Assembly: GCA_937943605.1 (NCBI GenBank) | Contig: CALEAW010000084.1 | Coordinates: forward strand, 1-64,000 | From: an uncultured Sutterella sp. | GTDB lineage: Bacteria > Pseudomonadota > Gammaproteobacteria > Burkholderiales > Burkholderiaceae_F | Length of the DNA: 64,000 nucleotides | Direction: 5' to 3' | Shown here: one piece after another, positions 42,999-52,284 of the stretch | How positions within the stretch are numbered: position 1 is the first letter of the stretch | How the letters are laid out: every line of letters starts with the position of its first letter | Position numbers and translations under genes: made by a program | Notes under the pieces: model-generated | Databases searched by the model: none | The model's input: only the letters and a program-made list of their open reading frames with translations | Told to the model about the DNA's origin: nothing

Positions 42999-43718
42999 GT
43001 GGAACGTACTCCTAAGATCCTCGTTGTTGATGACGACCCGCGCCTTCGTGACCTTTTGCGTCGCTACCTCGGTGAAAACGGCTTCCAGGTTTTCGTGAGC
43101 GAAAACGGGGCTGCCATGAATCGCCTTTGGGTACGCGAACGCTTTGATGCATTGATTCTTGACTTGATGATGCCGGGCGAAGACGGCTTGCAGATTTTGC
43201 GTCGCCTCCGTGCAGCCAAGGACACGACGCCGGTCATCATGTTGACGGCTCGCGGCGAAGAAGTCGACCGTATTGTGGGTCTTGAACTTGGCGCCGACGA
43301 CTACATCGCCAAGCCCTTTAACCCGCGCGAACTCTTGGCTCGCGTGCATGCTGTGCTTCGCCGCCGTCCGGCTGGTGACGCCCCGGGTGCACCGTCCTTA
43401 GAAACCGAAACGGTTCGCTTTGGCGAATTCGAACTCGACTTGAGCACGCGTGTTCTCAAGAAGAACGGCGAACCGCAGCCTTTGACGACGGGTGAATTTG
43501 CTGTACTGAAGGCCTTTGCTCGCCATCCGCGTCAGCCGCTCTCTCGCGATAAGCTCATGGAAATGGCTCGCGGTCGTGAATACGAAGCCTTTGACCGTTC
43601 GCTTGACGTTCAGGTTTCTCGTCTTCGTAAGTTGATCGAACCCGATCCTTCTAAGCCGCGTTACCTCCAGACGGTTTGGGGTCTTGGTTACGTCTTTATT
43701 CCGGACGGTCACAACTAA
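42999..43718 (+). CDS. ompR: OmpR-family response regulator
   Basis: A 239-residue two-component regulator. Receiver domain with acidic pocket D11-D13, phospho-acceptor D55 (LILDLMMPG) and K105 (AKPFNPRE); winged-helix DNA-binding domain with QPLTTGEFAVLKAF and SLDVQVSRLRKLIEPDPS. Start is GTG at 42999 after ATGGAG. It precedes the sensor kinase gene, separated by a terminator-like hairpin. The PKILVVDDDPRLRDLLRRYL opening is close to OmpR of beta- and gammaproteobacteria, which regulates porins and envelope functions. Confidence 0.93.
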   Translation: MERTPKILVVDDDPRLRDLLRRYLGENGFQVFVSENGAAMNRLWVRERFDALILDLMMPGEDGLQILRRLRAAKDTTPVIMLTARGEEVDRIVGLELGADDYIAKPFNPRELLARVHAVLRRRPAGDAPGAPSLETETVRFGEFELDLSTRVLKKNGEPQPLTTGEFAVLKAFARHPRQPLSRDKLMEMARGREYEAFDRSLDVQVSRLRKLIEPDPSKPRYLQTVWGLGYVFIPDGHN

Positions 43719-43747
43719 TTAGACAGATCACAAACGTCTACAAATTT

Positions 43748-43780
43748 GGGCTCTTCCTCGCAAAGGGAAGAGCCCTTTTT
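43748..43780 (+). terminator. terminator or attenuator between ompR and envZ
   Basis: Stem GGGCTCTTCC / GGAAGAGCCC followed by TTTTT. Located between two genes that must be made together, it probably lowers kinase expression relative to the regulator. Confidence 0.75.
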
Positions 43781-43841
43781 CGTGAGAAGTCGGTAAACTC
43801 TTACCTATCAGAGAACCTCTCTATTCAGTCGGATTACTCTC

Positions 43842-45272
43842 ATGCTTTCGCTAAGCCGCAATCATCGCCCTAGTCTTTTCTGGCGAACCTTTATTTTGTT
43901 GTGCGGCCTGATTTTTTTCAGTGTCGTCGGTTGGCTTCAAAGTTTTAGAGTCTTGTCTGAGCTCCCTTATTCTCAAGGGGTTGCTCAACACATTGTCTCT
44001 ACAGCTAACCTCACTAAATATGCTCTCGTCACGGCAGACCCACTCTTTCGCGTGGATCTCCTGAAGTTGCTCGCTGCGCGTGAAGGGCTTTTACTTTCAC
44101 CGCGTGAACCAACCGACCGTGTTCAAGTCCTCTCAGGGGACGGCTTTAATGGCCTCATTGAACAGTTGGTCAAGCATTCGTTGGGCACTGATACCGTTTT
44201 AGCCTCGAGCGTCAATGACGTGGCTGGCCTTTGGGTCTCAGTCGACATTGATGGCGACGCCTATTGGATGCAAACCGATAGTGGCATCTTGGATCCCCCC
44301 TTGGGGACTGCCTGGCTTTGGTGGGCACTGGCTGCCTGCTTGGCGAGCCTTTTTGGTGCAACGCTTTTAACGCGTCACGTCATTGATCCGCTTGCCAAAC
44401 TTTCGCTTGTGGCTACGCAGCTCGGGCAAGGCAAGGTTCCTGATCCCTTGCCTGAGGACGCTGGCACCGCCGAAATCCAAGCCGTGAACATGAGCTTTAA
44501 CCATATGGTGCAGGATTTACGCCGTATGGAAGCAGACCGTGAGCTTTTGTTAGCGGGCGTCAGTCACGACTTACGTACCCCTATCACACGTTTACGTCTT
44601 GAAGTCGAATTAGCTGACCTTCCTGAAGACTCTCGCGCCGCAATGGTGAGTGACTTGGAACAGATGGAAAACATCGTGAACCAGTTCCTCTCCTACGCTC
44701 GCCATAGTCATGAAGAGCAAGAGTTGGTCAATTTGGGCGAAGCCGTTGAAGCGGCCATGTCAAATGCTCGCTTGTCCAACGACACCTCAATTAAGGTTAC
44801 GAGTTCGATTGCACCTAACGTCTTTGTGATGGCGCACCCCTTGGAACTCTCGCGTGCTGTGCAGAACCTCTTTACGAACGCCATGCGTTATGGCCGCAGT
44901 GACGACGGTATTTTGCGTCTCCACGTGACCGCTGACCTTGCTCGCGATGGCAAAAATGCAGTACTTGCCGTGGGTGATGAAGGGGCAGGCTTACCTGCAG
45001 CGGAACGCGAACGCGTGATGCGCCCCTTTGAACGCGGTGAAAGTGCACGTAGCGGTGTAACAGGCACGGGGTTAGGACTAGCCATTGTTGAACGCATTGT
45101 TCGTCGTTCTGGCGGTAGCGTTCAACTTGATGACATGACGCCGCACGGGTTACTCGTTCGTGTGATCTTCCCAGTCACCGACCCTGAAGCCCACAAGTCT
45201 CGTGAGCAAAAACTAGCTCGAGAACAAGAAAAGCTTGAGAAGAAAATGCTCAAAGGACAGCAGAAGAACTAA
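43842..45272 (+). CDS. envZ: EnvZ-type sensor histidine kinase
   Basis: A 476-residue membrane kinase. Transmembrane segments at about 14-33 and 155-174 flank a periplasmic sensor domain; HAMP domain 175-228; dimerisation and phospho-acceptor H242 in AGVSHDLRTPITRLRLE; ATP-binding N box (NLFTNAMRYGR), G1 (DEGAGLP) and G2 (GTGLGLAIVERIV). A charged, lysine-rich tail of about 30 residues follows the catalytic domain. Partner of the upstream OmpR. Confidence 0.93.
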   Translation: MLSLSRNHRPSLFWRTFILLCGLIFFSVVGWLQSFRVLSELPYSQGVAQHIVSTANLTKYALVTADPLFRVDLLKLLAAREGLLLSPREPTDRVQVLSGDGFNGLIEQLVKHSLGTDTVLASSVNDVAGLWVSVDIDGDAYWMQTDSGILDPPLGTAWLWWALAACLASLFGATLLTRHVIDPLAKLSLVATQLGQGKVPDPLPEDAGTAEIQAVNMSFNHMVQDLRRMEADRELLLAGVSHDLRTPITRLRLEVELADLPEDSRAAMVSDLEQMENIVNQFLSYARHSHEEQELVNLGEAVEAAMSNARLSNDTSIKVTSSIAPNVFVMAHPLELSRAVQNLFTNAMRYGRSDDGILRLHVTADLARDGKNAVLAVGDEGAGLPAAERERVMRPFERGESARSGVTGTGLGLAIVERIVRRSGGSVQLDDMTPHGLLVRVIFPVTDPEAHKSREQKLAREQEKLEKKMLKGQQKN

Positions 45273-45287
45273 AAATCTTCATTGAAA

Positions 45288-45322
45288 AAAGGGTTGCTCG
45301 ACTGATACGGGCAACCCTTTTT
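45288..45322. terminator. bidirectional terminator between envZ and ispDF
   Basis: Perfect ten-base stem AAAGGGTTGC / GCAACCCTTT with T runs on both strands; serves the convergent envZ and ispDF genes. Confidence 0.85.
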
Positions 45323-45342
45323 GATGTTTTAAACGAAAGGCA

Positions 45343-46524
45343 TTAGCTCGACATACGGCTCATCAAAACCACCGCTTGTGCCATCATCCCTTCCATGCGA
45401 CCGACGGCATCCATCTTTTCGTTGGTCTTAGCTTTGACATTGACGACCTCTTCTGAGACACCCAAGGTCTCTGCCACCGATGCGCGAATCGCAGGCATAT
45501 GTGGGCCAATCTTGGGGCGTTCAGCAACGATCGTGGCGTCGCAATTCACAACTGTCCACCCCTTTTCTTTAGCCAAAGCAACAACCGCCTTCAAAAGCAT
45601 GCGACTATCAGCCCCTTTCCACTTTGGGTCAGAAGGCGGAAAATGCTGACCGATGTCACCCAAGGCTGCCGCCCCTAACATCGCATCCGTAATGGCGTGC
45701 AACAACACGTCCGCATCTGAATGGCCATCGAGTCCCAATTCAAACGGAATCTCAACACCACCCAAAATTAGCGGACGACCTTCAACGAGGCGATGGGAGT
45801 CATACCCCTGACCAACACGAAATGGAACCACTGAACTATCTCCTAAGATAAGACTTGCTAGCACCGCATCCGAGGGCTCTGTCACTTTGATATTGGTAGA
45901 GCGCCCTGGCACCACTTTGACTGGACGACCTAAACGCTCCATGGCGCTTGCTTCATCAGTAATGCCCGTCAGGTCACCCGAGAGCGCCTTAATCAACTCA
46001 TGTACGCGGAACATTTGTGGCGTTGCTGCGCGCCAGAGATCAGCGCGTGGCACTGTTTCTACGATTCGATGCGAAGTATCGGCACGCTTAATAGTATCGG
46101 CAACAGGTACGGCCAAAATTCCCCCCGCCACGGTACTATCCCCCAACACTTCATCAATCAACCGAGCGGCTTCAGAAGGACGCAGGCAAGGACGAGCTGC
46201 ATCGTGAACGAGAACCCAGGCATCACGATCAAAGCCCGCATTAATTAGGCCATTCACCACAGACTCAGCACGCTCTCGACCACCGCAACGTAACACGCGA
46301 ACATTGCTCGGAAAATGCTGAGAGACCTCGTCAATATAGGGATCGGTCGGACTCACGACCACCACGATTTCATCGACGCGTGACACATCACGCAAAGCAC
46401 GAACCGTATGCGTCAACATGGCATCCATGCCGAACTTCATGTACTGCTTAGGTGTCCCTAAACCCATACGACTTCCGACGCCGGCAGCGCAAATTAAACC
46501 GACTACTTTTGGAGCTTGCGTCAT
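45343..46524 (-). CDS. ispDF: bifunctional IspD/IspF isoprenoid biosynthesis enzyme
   Basis: A 393-residue fusion of two steps of the MEP pathway. The IspD part (about 5-230) has the CTP-binding CAAGVGSRMGLGTPKQY and VHDAARPCLR; the IspF part (about 235-390) begins RVGQGYDSHRLVEGRPLILGG, with metal ligands in GHSDADVLLHAITDA and the GDIGQHFPP motif. It makes CDP-methylerythritol and then the cyclodiphosphate. ATG 46524 is preferred, with AAGGAA six bases upstream. In most betaproteobacteria ispD and ispF are separate neighbours; fusion is commoner in alpha- and epsilonproteobacteria. Confidence 0.94.
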   Translation of the reverse strand: MTQAPKVVGLICAAGVGSRMGLGTPKQYMKFGMDAMLTHTVRALRDVSRVDEIVVVVSPTDPYIDEVSQHFPSNVRVLRCGGRERAESVVNGLINAGFDRDAWVLVHDAARPCLRPSEAARLIDEVLGDSTVAGGILAVPVADTIKRADTSHRIVETVPRADLWRAATPQMFRVHELIKALSGDLTGITDEASAMERLGRPVKVVPGRSTNIKVTEPSDAVLASLILGDSSVVPFRVGQGYDSHRLVEGRPLILGGVEIPFELGLDGHSDADVLLHAITDAMLGAAALGDIGQHFPPSDPKWKGADSRMLLKAVVALAKEKGWTVVNCDATIVAERPKIGPHMPAIRASVAETLGVSEEVVNVKAKTNEKMDAVGRMEGMMAQAVVLMSRMSS

Positions 46525-46673
46525 GAGTGATTCCTTCAAAAATTCGGATGACGAACAATGCCTTCATTGTACCTTGCGCGTCGAATAAGGTTTTCCCGCA
46601 CCAAAACGGTAAATGTCGAAATATCCGTTAAGATCGATTGAAATACTCCCCATTTTCAACGGATTTTTTCATC

Positions 46674-48320
46674 ATGCAGTCGCTAATTCACCTCGCAGGC
46701 GGTATCGCCTTGCTTCTTTGGGGCGCCTACATGGTTAAGACCGGGATGCTTCGTGCCTTTGGCGTGGCACTCCGGGATTTTCTCTCGGCACACCTAAAAA
46801 ATCGCGTTGTTGCCTTGGTCTCTGGAACGACACTAGCGTCGCTCCTTCAGAGTTCTACTGCTGGCACCTTGATTATTGCCAGTATTCAAGCAGAAGGCTT
46901 CCTAACCACCGGTATGGCTTTTGCCGCCATCCTTGGCGCAGACTTCGGTAGCGCTTTGATGACGCGTATCTTGACCTTTGACTTGTCGTTCTTGTCTCCT
47001 CTCATGATTTTGATCGGGACATGCTTCTTCTTTATCCGTCGGGCGGATACAAGACAAGGTCAGTTCGGTCGAATTTTGATTGGGCTAGGCATCATCATGC
47101 TGGCCTTGAGTTTAATTGTCAGTGCCACGCAGCCCGTGCGCACCAGTACTGAACTCGCCCCCATTTTCCAACAGATCTCGAATTCTCCCTTGCTCGCGAT
47201 CGGCTTAGGCCTCTTATTGGGCTTTGGTTGCTTCTCAAGTTTGGCTGCTGTGATCATTGCGTCTGGCCTAGTAACCGCTGGCGTGATTCCTGTGTCGACC
47301 GGGCTTTGGGTGGCTTTAGGTGCTGACATCGAAAGCACCATCTTAGCCTTACTTACCACCATGACCGCAAGTCGCATTGGTCGTCGTGGTCCTGTAGCCA
47401 ATACCATTTGGCGATTTACGATGCTCTCTTTAACGGGTGTCGCCCTCGCCTTGGTGCCTATGATCACTGAAGTTTTCGCGTCAGTCCCTGATAGCGTGAT
47501 TTACTTCCATGTTGCCTTGAACCTAACGTTAGGGCTTCTTGGTCTTTTCTTTATCAAGCCCCTTTCGGCTATTGCAGAACGCATTATTCCTTCTGAAGAA
47601 CCTCAAGATCAACGTAAAGCTGGTCGTTCGCTTTTTGCGAAGGAAAACCTGATTTCGTCAGGTATGTCTCTTAAAGTTGCCGCTTCTGAGGTCACAAAAA
47701 TCGTGGCTGACCTACGCGACTTTTGGACGGAGCTCGATCTTCTCTTAAAGCTTAATCCTGCCGAAGGCGAGATTCTCGTGATGCATGACCGTGCGAACTA
47801 TCTCACACAGCGTAGTAGCACCGTGACGCGTTATTTGAATCTCGTGATGCACGGTCAGCTCACTAACGAAGAAGCAATTGAATGGCAATACTTAAAAAAT
47901 GTTAATGGCTCAATCAAATTTGCGATTAAAACCATTGACCGCATCATTACAGTGACGACAACGCAGAAGGTTCGCAAGAACTTAGCCTTCACTGACGATG
48001 GTCTTCATGAGTTGCAACAACTTCATGGTCGAGTCTTAGCCTGTATTGATCAGCTACATGTGATCTTGTTGGAACCCGATCCAGAAAAGCGTCGTGCCTT
48101 ATCGGACACGCTCAATGAAATTCGTGAAGCCATTCTTCGTGAAAGCTATGATCTCACGTTACACCATATGGAACGTGTCACTAAAGGGATGTCGGGCGCC
48201 ATCGAAACCAGTGCTCTTCATCTTGAACTGCAGTCCCTCTTTAATCGCTTCTGCGGATTAATTGGGTCCGCAGCTAGCATCGAATACGGGATGCCTAATG
48301 AACCCACGTCGCACAATTAA
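46674..48320 (+). CDS. Na/Pi-cotransporter II-related membrane protein with PhoU-like tail
   Basis: A 548-residue protein. The paired family repeats are SGTTLASLLQSSTAGTLIIAS (about 55-75) and a second copy near GLLLGFGCFSSLAAVIIASGLVTAG (about 175-199), both with the Q/S-S-rich core of NptA/PitB-like phosphate carriers. The last 200 residues are helical and PhoU-like (SLKVAASEVTKIVADLRDFW onward). Expected to move phosphate with Na+ or to regulate phosphate homeostasis. ATG at 46674 gives a start directly before the first hydrophobic segment. Confidence 0.85.
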   Translation: MQSLIHLAGGIALLLWGAYMVKTGMLRAFGVALRDFLSAHLKNRVVALVSGTTLASLLQSSTAGTLIIASIQAEGFLTTGMAFAAILGADFGSALMTRILTFDLSFLSPLMILIGTCFFFIRRADTRQGQFGRILIGLGIIMLALSLIVSATQPVRTSTELAPIFQQISNSPLLAIGLGLLLGFGCFSSLAAVIIASGLVTAGVIPVSTGLWVALGADIESTILALLTTMTASRIGRRGPVANTIWRFTMLSLTGVALALVPMITEVFASVPDSVIYFHVALNLTLGLLGLFFIKPLSAIAERIIPSEEPQDQRKAGRSLFAKENLISSGMSLKVAASEVTKIVADLRDFWTELDLLLKLNPAEGEILVMHDRANYLTQRSSTVTRYLNLVMHGQLTNEEAIEWQYLKNVNGSIKFAIKTIDRIITVTTTQKVRKNLAFTDDGLHELQQLHGRVLACIDQLHVILLEPDPEKRRALSDTLNEIREAILRESYDLTLHHMERVTKGMSGAIETSALHLELQSLFNRFCGLIGSAASIEYGMPNEPTSHN

Positions 48321-48358
48321 GACCTCTGTCCGGCTCTGTTTTGGTGCATAACACCGCT

Positions 48359-48440
48359 ATCCGAACGTCAATTTCGAAGTGATTTTGAACTTCTTTTGGA
48401 GTTATTTCGAAGATTTGACGTTCGGATTTTGCTTTTTTTG
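48359..48440 (+). terminator. long inverted repeat and T run after the Na/Pi gene
   Basis: Perfect 13-base arms ATCCGAACGTCAA (48359-48371) and TTGACGTTCGGAT (48415-48427), with further internal pairing (TTCGAA / TTCGAA) and a T-rich tail. Larger than other terminators in the window. The remaining gap to the next gene (48441-48700) is T/C-rich and shows no gene. Confidence 0.65.
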
Positions 48441-48716
48441 GGACTTTTTCGGATTACCCTCCTCTTTTTCTACCCCGCCTTAAACACCAGTCCACATTCA
48501 ATCTTCTCTTCTCTAAGAGAGGCAATCCCCCTTCATCAAAAGACAAAACAACACCTCATCCTCACGGATTAATCCACTTATCCCGTAGGGTTTTCCTGCA
48601 TCAAAATCCGTTTTTTTAGCCTCTTTAATTCGCCAAAATTGCCCACAACTGTTTTCGTGTGCTCTCAACACACAAACCATTTTCAAATTAATTTAGAAAT
48701 CCACAGGAGAATTCCG

Positions 48717-50033
48717 TTGAAGAACGCGTCCTTCAAGATTGCCGCTGGTGCTATGCTCGTGGCCTCCGTTTTTGCCTCTCAGGCTTATGCTGCTGGCTTC
48801 CAGCTTTCCGAACAGTCTTCCATTCAGATGGGCCGTGCTATGGCTGGTGCTGGTGTGATGGGTGATGACCTTTCCGCCGTCCACTACAACCCCGCTGGCA
48901 TGACACTCCTCGAAGGTACGCGCATTCAGGCTACGGGTACCTGGGTTGCCGTGAACGCCGAATATAAGGGCGACAAGTCTGGCGCCACCGAAAACGGTCG
49001 TAAGAAGGGGCAGTTGATCCCGGCTGGCTTCATTACGCACCAGTTGAACGATCAAGTTTGGCTTGGTCTCGGTCTCACCGTCCCGTACGGCATGGGTACC
49101 GACTTTGACCGTAACTGGGAAGGTGCTGAACGCGGTAACAAGTCCACGATTCTCACGTTCGACATTAATCCGAACGTTGCTTGGAAGATCAACGAAAAGT
49201 TTAGCGTCGGTGGTGGTCTCTCTCTCCAGTACGCCAAGGCTAAGCTTGGCATGGGTAAGCAAAAGCTTCCTATGCCAGGCAATCATTACGCAATGAACTC
49301 GACGGTTGAAGGCGACAGTTGGGCCTGGGGCTGGAACGTTGGCTTGATGTTCCGTCCGGTCGAAACCGTTCGTCTCGGCGTTGCCTATCGTTCTCACATC
49401 GCCCACAATGCCGAAGGCGAAACCACTATTGATACGAATAAGTTACTTGCAGGTAACCCAGAAACAGCCGGGATCGCCGGTCAAACCTTTATCTCTGACA
49501 TGAAGGTTCGTATCAAGACGCCTGACACGTTGACCTTCTCTGCCGCTTGGGATGCTACGCAGGATTTGACGTTGTCCGCCACGGCTCGTTGGTCTAAGTG
49601 GTCTAACTTCGACACCTTGACCATTGAAAACAGCGGTTTCCATGGTGGTAACAGCCCTCTGGCCAACGGCGCCATGAGTCAGATGGCAGCCACAAGCCAA
49701 GTCCACAACAAGTGGGATGACACCTGGTTCTTCTCTCTCGGTGCTGACTATCGTCTCAATGAACAGTTGACCGTTCGTGGTGGTGTCGCTTACGACCAAG
49801 GTCCCGTTGACAATGCCTACCGTATGGCTGTGATCCCTGACACCGATCGTGTTTGGGTCTCTGGCGGTGCCTCCTACAAGTTCAACAAGAACATGACGTT
49901 CGACTTCGGCGCCACGTACATCACGGGCGTGGGTGATACGGACCTTTACGACGCCTCTGGCAAGAAGCGTATCGGCGAGTTCAAGTCGCTCGACTCCTAC
50001 ATCGTCTCTGCCCAGATGCAGTACCTTTTCTAA
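48717..50033 (+). CDS. FadL/TodX-family outer-membrane channel, copy 1
   Basis: A 438-residue outer-membrane protein. Signal peptide ends at AYA; mature N-terminus AGFQLSEQSSIQMGRAMAGAG is the FadL hatch-domain hallmark, and SAVHYNPAGMTLL with its NPA motif is diagnostic. The C-terminus ends YLF. FadL proteins let long-chain fatty acids or other hydrophobic compounds cross the outer membrane by lateral diffusion. Start is TTG at 48717, seven bases after AGGAG (48705-48709); no ATG gives a proper signal peptide. Codon use is strongly biased, implying high expression. The next gene is a paralogue. Confidence 0.9.
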   Translation: MKNASFKIAAGAMLVASVFASQAYAAGFQLSEQSSIQMGRAMAGAGVMGDDLSAVHYNPAGMTLLEGTRIQATGTWVAVNAEYKGDKSGATENGRKKGQLIPAGFITHQLNDQVWLGLGLTVPYGMGTDFDRNWEGAERGNKSTILTFDINPNVAWKINEKFSVGGGLSLQYAKAKLGMGKQKLPMPGNHYAMNSTVEGDSWAWGWNVGLMFRPVETVRLGVAYRSHIAHNAEGETTIDTNKLLAGNPETAGIAGQTFISDMKVRIKTPDTLTFSAAWDATQDLTLSATARWSKWSNFDTLTIENSGFHGGNSPLANGAMSQMAATSQVHNKWDDTWFFSLGADYRLNEQLTVRGGVAYDQGPVDNAYRMAVIPDTDRVWVSGGASYKFNKNMTFDFGATYITGVGDTDLYDASGKKRIGEFKSLDSYIVSAQMQYLF

Positions 50034-50052
50034 GGTAATCTCTTAGGACGAT

Positions 50053-50100
50053 AAAAAGCGTCTCAAACCCTGTCTCCATCGGGGTTTGCGGCGCTTTTTT
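50053..50100 (+). terminator. terminator after FadL-type copy 1
   Basis: Long imperfect stem AAAAAGCG..CAAACCC / GGGTTTG..CGCTTTTTT with T run. Confidence 0.75.
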
Positions 50101-50249
50101 GCGTTTATACCCTTCCTCATACTGACGGATTACCCCTCTATCTTTTTCCCTAAGCCTTGTGTTAGGGTTGCGCTCCTGTGAAATCGGGAATAACACGAAT
50201 AAACCCGAAAGCGGCTCTGCCGCACTCAGTGATCCAACAGGAGAGCATC

Positions 50250-51539
50250 TTGCTTCAGAATTTCATCCGCTCCGCCGCTGCTACTGCGGTCGTTGCAGCT
50301 TTCGCTTCCGCCGCTAATGCTGGCGGTTTTCAGCTTACCGAACAGTCCGCTTTAGCCCTTGGTCGCGCCTACGCTGGTGTTGGCGTTGACGGCTCTGACG
50401 TTTCTGGCGTTTACTACAACCCCGCTACGATGACCCTTCATCCAGGCACGCAGATGCAGTTGGGTGTGGTTGGCGTTGGTCTCAATCTCGACTATGCCGG
50501 CGACAATGGTAGCCGTGAAAACGGTCGCAAGAAGCCTGAAGTCGTGCCGCACGCTTTTGTCTCTCATCAGTTGACGGACGATGCTTGGGTTGGTTTCGCT
50601 TTGACGGTACCATTTGGTCTCTCGACCGACTACAGCAATAACTGGGATCAGTCTGGCGACGGTACGAGCGCCATGATCAAGGTGATCGACTTCAATCCGA
50701 ACGTGGCTTACAAGCTCTCTGATAAGGTGAGTCTGGGTGCTGGTTTTTCTTTCCAGTACGTCGAAGCCAAGCTTGGCTTTAACTGGACCAATCATCCTCA
50801 GTTGGGTATCGGAAAAACTGGTATGAGCCATCTTAAGGTTGATGGCCATGCTTGGGGTTGGAACGTTGGCATGATGTGGACACCGGTTGAAACGGTTCGC
50901 ATTGGTGTTTCCTACCGTTCGAAGGTGGAACACACTGTTGACGGTACGTTGAAGACCGAAAAGAATATCTTGATTCCGATGGTTCCTAATCCTAGCCAAC
51001 CTAGCGACTTCACAGCACTTCCCACTTCCATGAACGCTTCCGTCACCATGGACGCTCCGGCTTGGGCCATGCTCTCTGCCGCTTGGGATGTTAATGATTG
51101 GTTGAGCCTTTATGGCACCTTCCGTTGGGCTGACTGGTCTAGCTTCCAGAGTTTGACGATTGACACCCCTTATAGACCACTTGAAAGCAAGAAGAACTGG
51201 AAGGACACCTACCTCATGACCTTGGGTTACGACGCCAAGATGAGCGACTTCTGGACGTTGCGCGGTGGTATCGGTTACGAAACCTCCACGATTTCTGATC
51301 CGACGCTTCGTACGGGTACGATTCCTGACGCTGACCGCTACTGGTTAGCCATCGGTTCTTCTTTCCACTGGACGAAGAACTTCCAAACGGACGTCGCTTT
51401 TGCCCACTTGCGTGGCGTACACGAACGTAGCGTCTATAACCACAACCGCACGGCTAATGGCGTGACAACTGAACACGCTGGTAAGTTCCGTAAGCTCGAC
51501 GCCTACCTCCTTGGCGTTCAGGCGCAGTACCGCTTCTAA
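50250..51539 (+). CDS. FadL/TodX-family outer-membrane channel, copy 2
   Basis: A 429-residue paralogue of the preceding protein. Signal peptide ends near ANA; mature N-terminus GGFQLTEQSALALGRAYAGVG and GVYYNPATMTL correspond to the hatch and NPA motifs. C-terminus ends YRF. Start is TTG at 50250, six bases after AGGAG (50239-50243), as in copy 1. Terminators on both sides make each copy its own unit. The two FAD-L type channels differ throughout and likely take different hydrophobic ligands. Confidence 0.9.
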   Translation: MLQNFIRSAAATAVVAAFASAANAGGFQLTEQSALALGRAYAGVGVDGSDVSGVYYNPATMTLHPGTQMQLGVVGVGLNLDYAGDNGSRENGRKKPEVVPHAFVSHQLTDDAWVGFALTVPFGLSTDYSNNWDQSGDGTSAMIKVIDFNPNVAYKLSDKVSLGAGFSFQYVEAKLGFNWTNHPQLGIGKTGMSHLKVDGHAWGWNVGMMWTPVETVRIGVSYRSKVEHTVDGTLKTEKNILIPMVPNPSQPSDFTALPTSMNASVTMDAPAWAMLSAAWDVNDWLSLYGTFRWADWSSFQSLTIDTPYRPLESKKNWKDTYLMTLGYDAKMSDFWTLRGGIGYETSTISDPTLRTGTIPDADRYWLAIGSSFHWTKNFQTDVAFAHLRGVHERSVYNHNRTANGVTTEHAGKFRKLDAYLLGVQAQYRF

Positions 51540-51572
51540 TCGATCCGTTTAGAAAAAGTCTACTCTAGCAAG

Positions 51573-51605
51573 ACCTCGACAAATCTTAGGTTTGTCGGGG
51601 TTTTG
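51573..51605 (+). terminator. terminator after FadL-type copy 2
   Basis: Stem ACCTCGACAAA / TTTGTCGGGGT followed by TTTTG. Confidence 0.75.
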
Positions 51606-51616
51606 TGTTTTTGGCA

Positions 51617-52045
51617 TTAGTCGTCAAAGACAAAACGCACAATCAAGTCACCTAACGACGCGCCTTTAGGTAATACATCACGCGCCAAGTGATCGGGCTC
51701 AGTGATGGCTGAGAGTCCAACGCTACGACAAAGCGTAGCGGTATAAAGCGCCAAACCTATTTCCATATTGGGACGCAAATTGAAGTGGTCAAGCAAAATG
51801 GTGAGAAGCGCAGCGTCTTCTTCCCACAGTGTTTGAGGTGCTGGTTGAAGCTCTGAAAATAAGCAAACGGTAGCGCGCTCTTTTTGGATCAGACATTCGG
51901 CTGGCGTCGGACATGTCGTATCGGCATAGCGTGAAGCCAAAGAAGCCACTTCCCCTTCTGTCACAAGAAGCGGATCCACTGGCGTGCAGCGAACGAGTTC
52001 CTTGAGTCTCGTGGCGTAACGTCTGCATCGATAGTCTCTCAGCAT
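51617..52045 (-). CDS. hypothetical protein
   Basis: A 142-residue soluble protein without signal peptide. ATG 52045 lies six bases after AAGGAGG, a near-perfect ribosome-binding site. The C-terminal half is helical (LLTILLDHFNLRPNMEIGLALYTATL) and ends in an acidic FVFDD. Several cysteines (RCRRY, RCTP, TCPTPAEC, VCLF, LCRS) are scattered without a recognisable metal motif. Family unknown. Confidence 0.6.
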   Translation of the reverse strand: MLRDYRCRRYATRLKELVRCTPVDPLLVTEGEVASLASRYADTTCPTPAECLIQKERATVCLFSELQPAPQTLWEEDAALLTILLDHFNLRPNMEIGLALYTATLCRSVGLSAITEPDHLARDVLPKGASLGDLIVRFVFDD

Positions 52046-52284
52046 AGCAGCCTCCTTTGGCGCCGCAACAGTACGGCTCAAAGTTAATCCTACGTGATCT
52101 GCTGTGATTTTTACGTCTTCTGTACGTAAATCTGCGATGGTTTACTACAAAAACCTTTATCTAAGTCATGAACTCCTCGGAGAGTGCCATCGATTCACTT
52201 GAGACAAGGTATCCTTAAAGATCGGTCTTCGCCCAGAATGTGCTATCGTGCATTCGACCTATGCTTTTTGCGGAGTTGAGTGGA

